Shown piece after piece: positions 9,988 through 18,971 of a DNA stretch of 64,000 nucleotides. A program made the position numbers and the translations under genes. The stretch covers positions 1 through 64,000 of the forward strand of contig CACMFU010000001.1 in the NCBI GenBank assembly GCA_902613065.1, given 5' to 3'. The DNA comes from an uncultured Pelagibacteraceae bacterium. GTDB taxonomy: Bacteria; Pseudomonadota; Alphaproteobacteria; Pelagibacterales; Pelagibacteraceae. The stretch's first letter is position 1. The number at the start of each line of letters is the position of its first letter. The notes beneath the pieces were generated by a model. That model searched no databases. It saw nothing but the letters and a program-made list of their open reading frames with translations, and was not told the origin of the DNA.

Positions 9988-11478
9988 ATGAAATTATTTT
10001 TTCTACTTGGAAATCAGCTTTTCTCAGAGAAATATCTAGAAAAGTACAGAAAAGACCACTTTTTCTTTATGGCTGAAGATTATCAGCTTTGTACGTACGA
10101 AAAGCATCATAAACAAAAGATATTATTGTTCTTATCTTGCATGCGATCTCACGCAGATAGACTAAAAAAAAATAAATTTAAATTAGAATATTCTTCGATC
10201 GAGGATAAATCTTTCAAGCTGGATTACACAGAAAAATTAAAAAAAATAATTAAAGCAAAAAAAATTAAAGAAATTTCAAGTTTCGAAATTGAGGATAAGT
10301 TTTTTGAAAATAAAATTACCAATTTTTTAAAAAAGGAAAAAATTAAATGGAATATTATTCAAACACCAATGTTTTTAAATTCTAGAGAAAAATTTAAAAA
10401 CTATTTATCGAAATCAAAAAAACCTTTTATGGCAGTTTTTTATAAAGAGACTAGAAGAGATTTGGATATACTCATGAAAAAAGATGGTAATCCAGAAGGA
10501 GGCAAATGGAGTTTTGACGAAGAAAATCGAAATAAACTTCCAAAAAATATATCTATACCCAAATTTCCTAAAATTACTGAGACTGTTCATACGAAAAAAC
10601 TAAAAATTTCAATTGATAAAAATTTTAAAAGTCATCCAGGTAATACGAATGATTTTTGGTTTGCCACGGAATATGATGATGTAATTAAATTATTAAATTT
10701 TTTTATTAAAGAGAAATCAAATTTATTTGGGGATTATGAAGATGCAGTTGATCAGAAAGACAATATATTATTTCATAGTGCTTTAAGTCCTTACATCAAT
10801 TTAGGTCTTATCACTCCAGAATTTATAATTAAAAAAGTTTTAGATTTTCACAACAAAAATAAAATAAGATTAAATTCCTTAGAGGGTTATATTCGTCAAG
10901 TAATCGGGTGGAGAGAATTTATGAGAGGAATATATCAAAGCTATTCAAAAGAAATGGAAACTAGAAATTTTTTTAAACAAAATAGAAAAATGAAAAACTC
11001 ATGGTACGAAGGAACAACAGGATTACCACCTTTAGATTATGCTATTAAAAATGCAGTGAATTATGGTTGGTCACATCATATTGAAAGGTTAATGATCTTA
11101 TCAAACATAATGAATTTATGTGAAGTTAAGCCAACGTATGTTTACAAATGGTTTATGGAAATGTTTGTGGATTCCTCTGACTGGGTAATGGTCCCGAATG
11201 TTTACGGAATGGGGCTTTTCAGTGATGGAGGAATCTTTGCAACAAAACCATATATTTGCGGCTCCGCTTATTTCATGAAAATGATGGATTTTAAAAAAGG
11301 AGAATGGTGCAATACTATGGATGGTCTTTATTGGAGATTCATAAACAGAAATAGAGCCTTCTTTTTAAAAAATCCTAGACTTTCTATGATGGTTAGAATT
11401 TTCGATAAAATGAAACCTGATAGAAAAAAATTAATTTTAGCTGAGGCAGAAAAATTTATTAAACAAAATACTGCATAG
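9988..11478 (+). CDS. Cryptochrome/photolyase family protein, PhrB-like (FeS-BCP class) but lacking the CxxC cluster loop
   Basis: MKLFFLLGNQLF...; YIRQVIGWREFMRGIY; HHIERLMILSN; VDSSDWVMVPNVYGMG; DGGIFATKPY; LYWRFINRN. Confidence 0.85.
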   Translation: MKLFFLLGNQLFSEKYLEKYRKDHFFFMAEDYQLCTYEKHHKQKILLFLSCMRSHADRLKKNKFKLEYSSIEDKSFKLDYTEKLKKIIKAKKIKEISSFEIEDKFFENKITNFLKKEKIKWNIIQTPMFLNSREKFKNYLSKSKKPFMAVFYKETRRDLDILMKKDGNPEGGKWSFDEENRNKLPKNISIPKFPKITETVHTKKLKISIDKNFKSHPGNTNDFWFATEYDDVIKLLNFFIKEKSNLFGDYEDAVDQKDNILFHSALSPYINLGLITPEFIIKKVLDFHNKNKIRLNSLEGYIRQVIGWREFMRGIYQSYSKEMETRNFFKQNRKMKNSWYEGTTGLPPLDYAIKNAVNYGWSHHIERLMILSNIMNLCEVKPTYVYKWFMEMFVDSSDWVMVPNVYGMGLFSDGGIFATKPYICGSAYFMKMMDFKKGEWCNTMDGLYWRFINRNRAFFLKNPRLSMMVRIFDKMKPDRKKLILAEAEKFIKQNTA

Positions 11479-11606
11479 TGAGAAAAGAAAATTTACCCAC
11501 AAAAATTTGCCCTGTATGCAAGAGACCTTTTACTTGGAGAAAAAAATGGAAATTAAACTGGGATAAAGTGAGATATTGTTCAAAGAAATGTTCAAAAAAT
11601 AATTAA
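11478..11606 (+). CDS. DUF2256-like small zinc-ribbon protein (42 aa, GTG start), absent from the supplied ORF track
   Basis: Translation MRKENLPTKICPVCKRPFTWRKKWKLNWDKVRYCSKKCSKNN; CPxCxRPFxWRKKW...YCSxxC pattern; start overlaps upstream stop by 1 nt. Confidence 0.85.
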   Translation: MRKENLPTKICPVCKRPFTWRKKWKLNWDKVRYCSKKCSKNN

Positions 11607-11837
11607 TTAACAACAAGAGCAGCTTTTCTTTTTCTCTGGTTTTTTTGCTTCAATCACTTCTTCTTCGGGGGCTGATTGTTCAAGAATTTTTGCTGCTTCA
11701 GCTTCTTTCTCTTTTAATATTTTATTTTCAATGTATGCGTAAAGAGAGTTGAAACCTAATTTTGAAGCTTTCTTTTCTTCATAATTCCTTCTGCCTTTAA
11801 GATTTTCAATAATTTCAAGAACTTGCGGGTTATTCAT
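11607..11837 (-). CDS. Hypothetical small protein, Lys/Glu-rich, C-terminal CSCC
   Basis: 76 aa ORF with compatible spacing; no family recognised. Confidence 0.6.
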   Translation of the reverse strand: MNNPQVLEIIENLKGRRNYEEKKASKLGFNSLYAYIENKILKEKEAEAAKILEQSAPEEEVIEAKKPEKKKSCSCC

Positions 11838-11878
11838 ATTATTGTTATCTCATAATTTTGATAATTTACAATAGTTCT

Positions 11879-13018
11879 TTAAAAAAATTCTTTAATTATA
11901 GTTGGTATATACTTTTTGAAATTAAAAAAACCTTTATTGCAATATTTCCAAGAACTTCGGTCTAAATTACGATAAAGAAATTTTATATTATTTATTCCTT
12001 GAGAAGTTAAAAAATCTAAGTTTTCTCCAATACAAGGATATAAAAAATAACTATTCTCAATTGTTATAAGGTTACCAATATCAATAATTTCACAATCCAA
12101 AGATTTTTCATCCAACCTTCTTTTTTGATCTTGAATTAAATTAGTCTTAAATTTCAATGTTTTTTCACTAAGTTTAATATTCCTACTGTCGTTATTATTA
12201 ACTAAATAAATCTTTTTAAATTTATGGTCTTTGAAATCAGTCAACTCAAAAGAAAGATTATTATCAAAAATAATTAAATTTTGCTCATCCAAACTTACTG
12301 GATTACTAAAATCTTTTAAGACAGCCTTGTATATTTTCTCGCTAACTTTAGGTGGTGCATTTTCATTTAAATTAATGTTATTAAATCTGTTATTAGTAAA
12401 TTTTTTTATATTCCATTCACTTGCCAAATAATGCTTACCTTGTGTTTGTATCCCAGCAACCCATCTCCATCCTAATGTATTAGATGCCGCATCTCCATCA
12501 AAGAGATGCTTCATAAAAAATTCAGCTCCTAATTGCCAAGGTAAATTTAAAGTAAAAATCCAGATACTAGCAAACCACATTCTTGTATGATTATGAAGGT
12601 AATTAAATTCTTTTAATTCTTTAACCCATTCATTAAAACATTCTATATTTGTATTTCCATCAATGGCATTTAAATAATCTTTATTATCTTTGTATTTTTC
12701 TCTTATAATTTTTAGTTCTATTATGTAATCTGTCCATACATTAGGTCTTAATTCTAACCATCCTTTCCAATAAGTACGCCACAAAACCTCCTGAATAAAT
12801 TTTTCATTTTTAGAAAATGAAAATTTCTTTAAGGCTTTATCTATAACTTCTAACTCATTTAATATTCCATGAGATATATATGGAGAAATACAAGATATAT
12901 TTGATCTTTTATCTGGACCAAAATCAAAATTTCTCAATCTTGAATATTCAGAAAGATTATTTTCAACAAAATTATCTAGTTTATTAGTGGCTTGCGCCCG
13001 ACTTGGTTCAAAATTCAT
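11879..13018 (-). CDS. Photolyase/cryptochrome FAD-binding domain protein without N-terminal antenna domain, with an added C-terminal domain
   Basis: SRAQATNKLDNFVENNLSEYSRLRNF, SCISPYISHGIL, EVLWRTYWKGWLE, YLHNHTRMWFASIW, LFDGDAASNTLGWRWVAGIQTQGKHYLA. Confidence 0.85.
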   Translation of the reverse strand: MNFEPSRAQATNKLDNFVENNLSEYSRLRNFDFGPDKRSNISCISPYISHGILNELEVIDKALKKFSFSKNEKFIQEVLWRTYWKGWLELRPNVWTDYIIELKIIREKYKDNKDYLNAIDGNTNIECFNEWVKELKEFNYLHNHTRMWFASIWIFTLNLPWQLGAEFFMKHLFDGDAASNTLGWRWVAGIQTQGKHYLASEWNIKKFTNNRFNNINLNENAPPKVSEKIYKAVLKDFSNPVSLDEQNLIIFDNNLSFELTDFKDHKFKKIYLVNNNDSRNIKLSEKTLKFKTNLIQDQKRRLDEKSLDCEIIDIGNLITIENSYFLYPCIGENLDFLTSQGINNIKFLYRNLDRSSWKYCNKGFFNFKKYIPTIIKEFF

Positions 13019-13024
13019 GATATT

Positions 13025-14209
13025 TTATTTTAATTTTTTCTTGTGAAAATTAATAAATCTTTCAACATTTGATTTATTAAAAGTTTTATTTTCCTCAAAT
13101 GAAACTTTTTTCATAGAATAAGCTGAACTTTTAGTTATTCTTGAATGAATAATAACATTCCCTTTATATAACCTCAATTTAACTGATCCATTAACTTTAC
13201 TTCTCTTAAGATCTACAATTCTTTGTAATTTAAATCTCTCTTTAGAAAACCAATATCCATTGTAAATCAGTTCCGCATATCTAGGCATAATTTTTTCTTT
13301 CTTGTGCATTGTATCTTTATCAAGTGTAACGGACTCCATAGCCCTATGAGCGTGCATTAATAAAGTTCCGCCTGGTGTTTCGTATACACCTCTTGATTTT
13401 ATACCGATAAATCTATTTTCTACTAGATCAACTCTTCCAACAGCATTTTTTCCACCTATGTAGTTTAATTTTCCAAGCAATTTAGATGGAGATAATTTTT
13501 TCCCATTCACTGCAATCGGATCTCCACTTTTAAAGTCTATTTTTACAATTGAAGATTTATTAGGTGCTTTTTCTGGAGATACCGTTCTTTGAAAGATAAA
13601 GTCAGGTGCGGAGTTTTTTGGATTTTCTAACAACTTTCCTTCTGTTGATGTATGAAAAATATTATCGTCTATTGAAAAAGGTGGCGCTCCTTTCTTGTCT
13701 TTAGGTATTTCAATTTTATTTTTATTTGCATAATTAATTAGATCTGATCTAGATTTCAGCTTCCAAATTCTCCAAGGTGCAATAACTTTTATTTTAGGAC
13801 CAAAATAATGATAACCTAACTCAAATCTTACTTGATCATTTCCTTTTCCTGTTGATCCATGAGACACAGCATAGGCATTAAATTTTTTAGCAATTCTAAT
13901 TTGATCTTTGGCTATTAAAGGTCTAGCAATTGAGGTTCCAAGCAAATAAACACCTTCATATATTGCATGGCCCCTAATCATTGGATAAACATAATCTTTT
14001 ACAAAAATATCTTTTAGATCTTGAATAATAATATTTTTTACGCCAAGTTTTTTTGCGTTTCTGAAAATTTTATTTCTATCTATTTCTTGACCAATGTCTG
14101 CAGTATAACAAATTACTTCTGCATCATAATTTTCCTGTAACCATTTTAATATGATTGATGTGTCCAAACCCCCAGAATAGGCAAGAACTATCTTTTTCTT
14201 TGATTTCAT
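13025..14209 (-). CDS. argG: Argininosuccinate synthase
   Basis: VLAYSGGLDTSIILKWL, SHGSTGKGNDQVRFELG. Confidence 0.97.
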   Translation of the reverse strand: MKSKKKIVLAYSGGLDTSIILKWLQENYDAEVICYTADIGQEIDRNKIFRNAKKLGVKNIIIQDLKDIFVKDYVYPMIRGHAIYEGVYLLGTSIARPLIAKDQIRIAKKFNAYAVSHGSTGKGNDQVRFELGYHYFGPKIKVIAPWRIWKLKSRSDLINYANKNKIEIPKDKKGAPPFSIDDNIFHTSTEGKLLENPKNSAPDFIFQRTVSPEKAPNKSSIVKIDFKSGDPIAVNGKKLSPSKLLGKLNYIGGKNAVGRVDLVENRFIGIKSRGVYETPGGTLLMHAHRAMESVTLDKDTMHKKEKIMPRYAELIYNGYWFSKERFKLQRIVDLKRSKVNGSVKLRLYKGNVIIHSRITKSSAYSMKKVSFEENKTFNKSNVERFINFHKKKLK

Positions 14210-14212
14210 TAT

Positions 14213-14713
14213 TTAACTGCAGCTTTTTTTAGCCGCGTTATATGCTTTAGTGAAACCCATCAAAGAATAATGATCAATTGTTTGAGATCCTGATTTATTA
14301 TATCCAGTAACCATTAATCTTGAGGCCTTTTTCATTCTGCTAACAACTTTTTTTTCAATTTTATTACTTGAAATCCATGCAAAATTATCTTGAGCTATAT
14401 CAAATTTATATTTTGATTTACCAGAGCTAGCTGTAATTGAATTTTGACTGTTGTATTCATAGCCTGAGGTTGTGCTTACTTCGTCTTTAATTTTTTCAGA
14501 TGGTCTAAAAGTTACAAATAATCTTGCATCTCTATCATTTTTTTTAGGAGATTGAAGAACAGGTTTAGATTGAGCAAAACATACTTTACTATCCCCATTA
14601 GTAACAACAATTGCATCCCAGTCTTTAAATGTTCCTATTTTATTTAATTCTTCTGAATAAGAAGTTGATCCTAATAAGAGAATAAAAAAAATTATTTTAA
14701 AAATTATGGACAT
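14213..14713 (-). CDS. IalB-like (invasion associated locus B) periplasmic protein
   Basis: Signal peptide; FKDWDAIV..CFAQSKP...; YSLMGFTKAYNAAKKSC. Confidence 0.75.
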   Translation of the reverse strand: MSIIFKIIFFILLLGSTSYSEELNKIGTFKDWDAIVVTNGDSKVCFAQSKPVLQSPKKNDRDARLFVTFRPSEKIKDEVSTTSGYEYNSQNSITASSGKSKYKFDIAQDNFAWISSNKIEKKVVSRMKKASRLMVTGYNKSGSQTIDHYSLMGFTKAYNAAKKSCS

Positions 14714-15738
14714 GGATTTGGATATTTTTTTTGAATTTCATTAATTTCATTAATTATTTCTTTATCGAGATTCACTTTTACACTTTCTATATTTGTTTTC
14801 AACTGCTCCATTGTTGTTGCACCAATAATAACGCTAGACATGAAATCCTGTATCTCACAAAATTTTATACACATTTGACTCATATCAATGTTGTATTTTT
14901 CACTAATATTAAAATATTCATCAACAGCTTCGTTAGTATTTGGTTTTCGATATCTTGTCCAAAAATCCCAATCTCTTTCCATCCGAGATCCTTTTGGAAA
15001 TTGCTTATTTCTATATTTACCACTTAAAAAACCACTGGCTAAAGGAGAATAAGATAAACAGCCAATATTTTCTCTTATAGACACCTCAGCTAATCCAACT
15101 TCATATGACCTATTTAATAAACTATAAGGATTTTGTATGGACATCATTCTTGGCAAACTCTTTTCCTTTGAGAGTTTGAGATAATTCATAACACCCCAAG
15201 GAGTTTCATTAGATAAACCTACATGTCTAATTTTACCTTGCTCAATATACTTTTGTAATTCAACCAACACGTCTTCGAATTTATTCCATTCATTTTCTTT
15301 ATGCACATAACCCAGTCTTCCAAAATTGTTTACATTTCTTTCTGGCCAATGAAGTTGATATAAATCTATATAATCAGTTTTAAGTCTTTTAAGACTGTTA
15401 TGAAGTGCAGTTTCGAGATTCTTCCCTACAAAACTATTTTCACCATTTCTAATATAATCTCTTGCAGGACCACAAACTTTAGTTGCAAGTATCACATCTT
15501 TTCTTTTTTTTGTTTTTTCAAACCAATTTCCAATGATCGTCTCTGTATGACCAAAAGTTTCAGCTTTAGGAGGTACCGCATAAAGTTCTGCTGTATCCCA
15601 AAAATTAACCCCATTTTCTAGTGAGAAATCCATTTGTTCGAAGGCCTCTTCTTGGCTATTTTGTTCACCCCAAGTCATGGTGCCGAGACAAATTGTGCTA
15701 ATATCTATATCAGTTGTTCCTAATTTTTTATAATTCAT
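14704..15738 (-). CDS. Aldo/keto reductase (Tas-like)
   Basis: LGTMTWGEQNSQEEAFEQMDFSLENGVNFWDTAELY; YIDLYQLHWPER. Confidence 0.93.
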   Translation of the reverse strand: MNYKKLGTTDIDISTICLGTMTWGEQNSQEEAFEQMDFSLENGVNFWDTAELYAVPPKAETFGHTETIIGNWFEKTKKRKDVILATKVCGPARDYIRNGENSFVGKNLETALHNSLKRLKTDYIDLYQLHWPERNVNNFGRLGYVHKENEWNKFEDVLVELQKYIEQGKIRHVGLSNETPWGVMNYLKLSKEKSLPRMMSIQNPYSLLNRSYEVGLAEVSIRENIGCLSYSPLASGFLSGKYRNKQFPKGSRMERDWDFWTRYRKPNTNEAVDEYFNISEKYNIDMSQMCIKFCEIQDFMSSVIIGATTMEQLKTNIESVKVNLDKEIINEINEIQKKYPNPCP

Positions 15739-15810
15739 TAAATATTAAGTATTTGTTACCTATATTTTGACTGCTTGAAAAATTTTAAATTTATTACTAT
15801 ATATTTAAAT

Positions 15811-16569
15811 ATGGAATTCAATAGAGACAATATCTTAAATAGATCAACGACAGCAAAAAAAGCTGTTGTTATGGATGAAGGCCTTAGAGCCTACATGCTT
15901 AAAGTTTACAACTACATGGCAACTGGAGTTTTGCTAACGGGAATCATTGCATTGCTATCTTTTAAAATGTCAGTAGTTACAGATGCAAGTGGATCAATAG
16001 TTGCTTTAACTGAGTTCGGAAATGCAATTTATCTATCAGGATTGAAATGGGTGGTTATGTTAGCTCCTCTCGGAATTGTTTTTTATATGAGTTTTGGGAT
16101 AAATAAAATGAGTTCTTCAAAAGCTCAAACTACTTTTTGGATTTTTGCTGCCTTGATGGGTTTATCACTATCATCAATTTTATTAGTTTACACAGGACTT
16201 AGTGTGACGAGAGTATTTTTCATATCTTCAGCAACATTTGGAGCTATGAGTATATATGGTTACACAACTAAAAGAGACCTCACAAAATTTGGATCATTCT
16301 TAATGATGGGTTTGATTGGTATTATAATCGCATCTTTAGTAAATATTTTCTTAAAATCTTCAATGATGTACTTTGCTATTTCAATCATTGGAGTTCTTAT
16401 ATTTGTTGGATTAACTGCATACGATACACAAAAAATTAAGAATATGTACGTAGCATCAGATTCAGGTGAAGTAATTGGCAAGAAAGCTGTAATGGGAGCT
16501 TTAACATTATACTTAGATTTTATAAATTTATTTATAATGCTTTTAAGATTGTTTGGTCAAAGAAGATAA
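15811..16569 (+). CDS. Bax inhibitor-1/YccA family membrane protein
   Basis: Seven-TM BI-1 pattern, TAYDTQKIKNMY, YLDFINLFIMLLRLFG; start chosen at internal ATG. Confidence 0.92.
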   Translation: MEFNRDNILNRSTTAKKAVVMDEGLRAYMLKVYNYMATGVLLTGIIALLSFKMSVVTDASGSIVALTEFGNAIYLSGLKWVVMLAPLGIVFYMSFGINKMSSSKAQTTFWIFAALMGLSLSSILLVYTGLSVTRVFFISSATFGAMSIYGYTTKRDLTKFGSFLMMGLIGIIIASLVNIFLKSSMMYFAISIIGVLIFVGLTAYDTQKIKNMYVASDSGEVIGKKAVMGALTLYLDFINLFIMLLRLFGQRR

Positions 16570-16576
16570 TCAAAAA

Positions 16577-16912
16577 CTATAGTTTTTTCCAATTAGTTTT
16601 TTTTAGAAGTATTTCTAAATCATGAGCATTATTTAAAATTTTACCATTTCTATCAGTTATTAAATATTTCAAATTCTTATTAGAAGGTTTAAAATTTTTA
16701 TTAATGTTGTAGATAGCTTTTTCTGCTGCATTTTTAAAAATACTAAAACTTACTCTTTTACTTGATATTGAGAGGCCATAGTCTTTCCAAGATCCTTCAG
16801 ATACCATTTTAGCATATAGGTCTAGTATAATTTTTAGTTCTTTTTTTTCAAAAAAATACCTTTGGTTTTGTTCTTTATTTGAATTATTTATTACTAATTT
16901 TAAATTACTCAT
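16577..16912 (-). CDS. DUF2794-like protein
   Basis: LKIILDLYAKMVSEGSWKDYGLSISSKRVSFSIFKNAAEKAIYNINK. Confidence 0.75.
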   Translation of the reverse strand: MSNLKLVINNSNKEQNQRYFFEKKELKIILDLYAKMVSEGSWKDYGLSISSKRVSFSIFKNAAEKAIYNINKNFKPSNKNLKYLITDRNGKILNNAHDLEILLKKTNWKKL

Positions 16913-17456
16913 TTAATTTGTGTTTATTAATCAACCCAACTTGTGATGCTGTAAAGATGAATGTGATTGGTAGCATTCCCCAAACTTTAAAGTTAACCCA
17001 AAATTCTTCTGTTTGAGTTCTCCAAACAATTTCATTTAATATAGCTAAAAAAATAAAAAAATAAGTCCATCTGTTATTCAAAATTTTCCAACCTTCATCG
17101 GACATTGGCAGTGTTTTTCCAAGTATTAATTTTAAAACTGGTTCATTGGTGAAGTATTTTCCAAAGAATAAAGCTAAGGCAAATAAAATATTTATAATAG
17201 TGGGTTTCATATAAATAAAAATTGGATTATCAAAATAAATTGTTAAACCTCCAAATAGAGTAATTAAAATTCCTCCTAACAAAGGAACCATCGGAACTTT
17301 TTTTTCCATTATCCAAACCAATAGAACAGAAATTATTGTTGCGACAATTAGAGGTGGTATTGCAATTTTTAAATTTTTATCACTGCTATAATAAAAGAAG
17401 AAAAAAATAGCTAAAGGCCCAACGTCTGTAATGAATTTTAGAAGTGATTTATTCAC
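16905..17456 (-). CDS. yciB: Septation protein A / YciB (IspZ) family
   Basis: KFITDVGPLAIFFFFYY, NEIVWRTQTEEFWVNFKVWGMLPITFIF. Confidence 0.92.
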   Translation of the reverse strand: MNKSLLKFITDVGPLAIFFFFYYSSDKNLKIAIPPLIVATIISVLLVWIMEKKVPMVPLLGGILITLFGGLTIYFDNPIFIYMKPTIINILFALALFFGKYFTNEPVLKLILGKTLPMSDEGWKILNNRWTYFFIFLAILNEIVWRTQTEEFWVNFKVWGMLPITFIFTASQVGLINKHKLNE

Positions 17457-17534
17457 TGCTACATATTAACAGATTAATAAAACATTTATATTTTTTTTAT
17501 TGATTTTTTTCATCAAATATCCATATTTAATATC

Positions 17535-17855
17535 GTGAGTACTGAAAAAGCTAAATTTTCAATTGGAGATGTTGTAAAACATAGACACTTCGATTTTAGA
17601 GGCGTAATTTACGATGTTGACTTTGAATTTAATAACTCAGAGGAGTGGTATCAATCGATTCCAAAAAACGTGAGACCTAGAAAGGATCAGCCATTTTATC
17701 ATTTACTAGCAGAGAATGACGAAATTACTTACGAGGCTTATGTGTCTGAGCAAAATCTATTATTTGATGACTCTGAAGAGCCTATAAAACACCCTCTAAT
17801 TAATGAAATTTTTTCAGGTAAGCGTGGATCAAGCTACTTCAAGCCTTCAAATTAA
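17535..17855 (+). CDS. hspQ: Heat shock protein HspQ / hemimethylated-DNA-binding YccV-like
   Basis: KFSIGDVVKHRHFDFRGVIYDVDFEF...QPFYHLLAE...YVSEQNLL. Confidence 0.88.
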   Translation: MSTEKAKFSIGDVVKHRHFDFRGVIYDVDFEFNNSEEWYQSIPKNVRPRKDQPFYHLLAENDEITYEAYVSEQNLLFDDSEEPIKHPLINEIFSGKRGSSYFKPSN

Positions 17856-17923
17856 CTAATAGCCAATATTTAAACACAATTGTCCCAAATCTCTGTCATA
17901 TCTGTTTGTTATAAAATATTTAA

Positions 17924-17977
17924 TTCTGATCAAGAGTACTGTTTTTCCTCTATCTCCCTCTGTATTCTTGGTCAGAA
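17924..17977 (+). ncRNA. Strong 16-bp hairpin with 22-nt pyrimidine-rich loop in hspQ-ccmC intergenic region (sRNA or 5' leader candidate)
   Basis: TTCTGATCAAGAGTAC (17924-17939) pairs with GTATTCTTGGTCAGAA (17962-17977), 2 G-U pairs; TATAAA at 17910-17915 just upstream. Confidence 0.5.
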
Positions 17978-18022
17978 AATTTTGAATAATTTTAATCTAA
18001 AATTTATGTGTTATAAAAAATT

Positions 18023-18730
18023 ATGATAAATTATTTCAATCCAAATAATACTTTAAAGATAATTAATAAAATACAAAAGTTTGTATTTGCGCTGTTTATA
18101 ATTGTATTGTTACTTGGATTAGTTGAAGCTTTAGTTCTTTCCCCCGAGGATTATATGCAGAGTGACTCAGTTAGGATTATGTATGTCCATGTTCCATCCG
18201 CTTGGATATCACTCGGAATATTTTCATTTATTTCCATTCTTTCTTTTGGAGTTTTTGTTTTTAAAAATAAAAATTTCTCTTTAATAACAAAAAGTTTAGC
18301 ACCTTCTGGTTTTGTTTTTAGCATAATAGCTTTAGTTACAGGATCAATTTGGGGAAAACCAACCTGGGGAACTTGGTGGGCTTGGGATGCAAGAATAACT
18401 TCAATGCTATTACTTTCAATTTTTTATTTGTTGTTCATTACTTCTTGGAAGATTACGACAGATACTAGTAAAGCAGAAAAAATTAGCTCAATAATAGCAA
18501 TTATTGGTCTTATAAATATTCCAGTTATAAAATTCTCAGTAGAATGGTGGAATACTTTACACCAACCTGCGTCAGTAAAAATTTTGGAAGAAACAACAAT
18601 TCATTCTTCAATGTTGACGCCATTAGCAATAATGACTGCGGCATTTGCTCTATTTTCACTTTTGATATTTTTAATGAAATATAATACAGAACTGTTAAAG
18701 ATTAAAAATAAAGGTCTTAATAGATTATGA
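18023..18730 (+). CDS. ccmC: Heme exporter protein C
   Basis: MYVHVPSAW, GSIWGKPTWGTWWAWDARITSMLLL, WWNTLHQPAS. Confidence 0.95.
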   Translation: MINYFNPNNTLKIINKIQKFVFALFIIVLLLGLVEALVLSPEDYMQSDSVRIMYVHVPSAWISLGIFSFISILSFGVFVFKNKNFSLITKSLAPSGFVFSIIALVTGSIWGKPTWGTWWAWDARITSMLLLSIFYLLFITSWKITTDTSKAEKISSIIAIIGLINIPVIKFSVEWWNTLHQPASVKILEETTIHSSMLTPLAIMTAAFALFSLLIFLMKYNTELLKIKNKGLNRL

Positions 18731-18960
18731 TTAGTGAACTACTAAATATGAATGGATACGGTGTATACGTTTGGTCATCATTTATATTTACTCTATTTTC
18801 TTTTAGCTTCTTGTACGCGGTAGTAAAATTAAATTTAATTAAAGAGAAAAAGAAATTTGAGGAAAATTATAAATCACTAGATGAAAAGAAACTCGCATCA
18901 GTAGCTAAGCAAAAAACGTACAGAGAGATATTAGCAAACACTTCCACATCTAAAGTTTAA
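18727..18960 (+). CDS. ccmD: Heme exporter protein D (CcmD-like)
   Basis: 77 aa, [12 protein letters not shown] single TM; position between ccmC and ccmE. Confidence 0.8.
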   Translation: MISELLNMNGYGVYVWSSFIFTLFSFSFLYAVVKLNLIKEKKKFEENYKSLDEKKLASVAKQKTYREILANTSTSKV

Positions 18961-18971
18961 CTAAAATTCAC

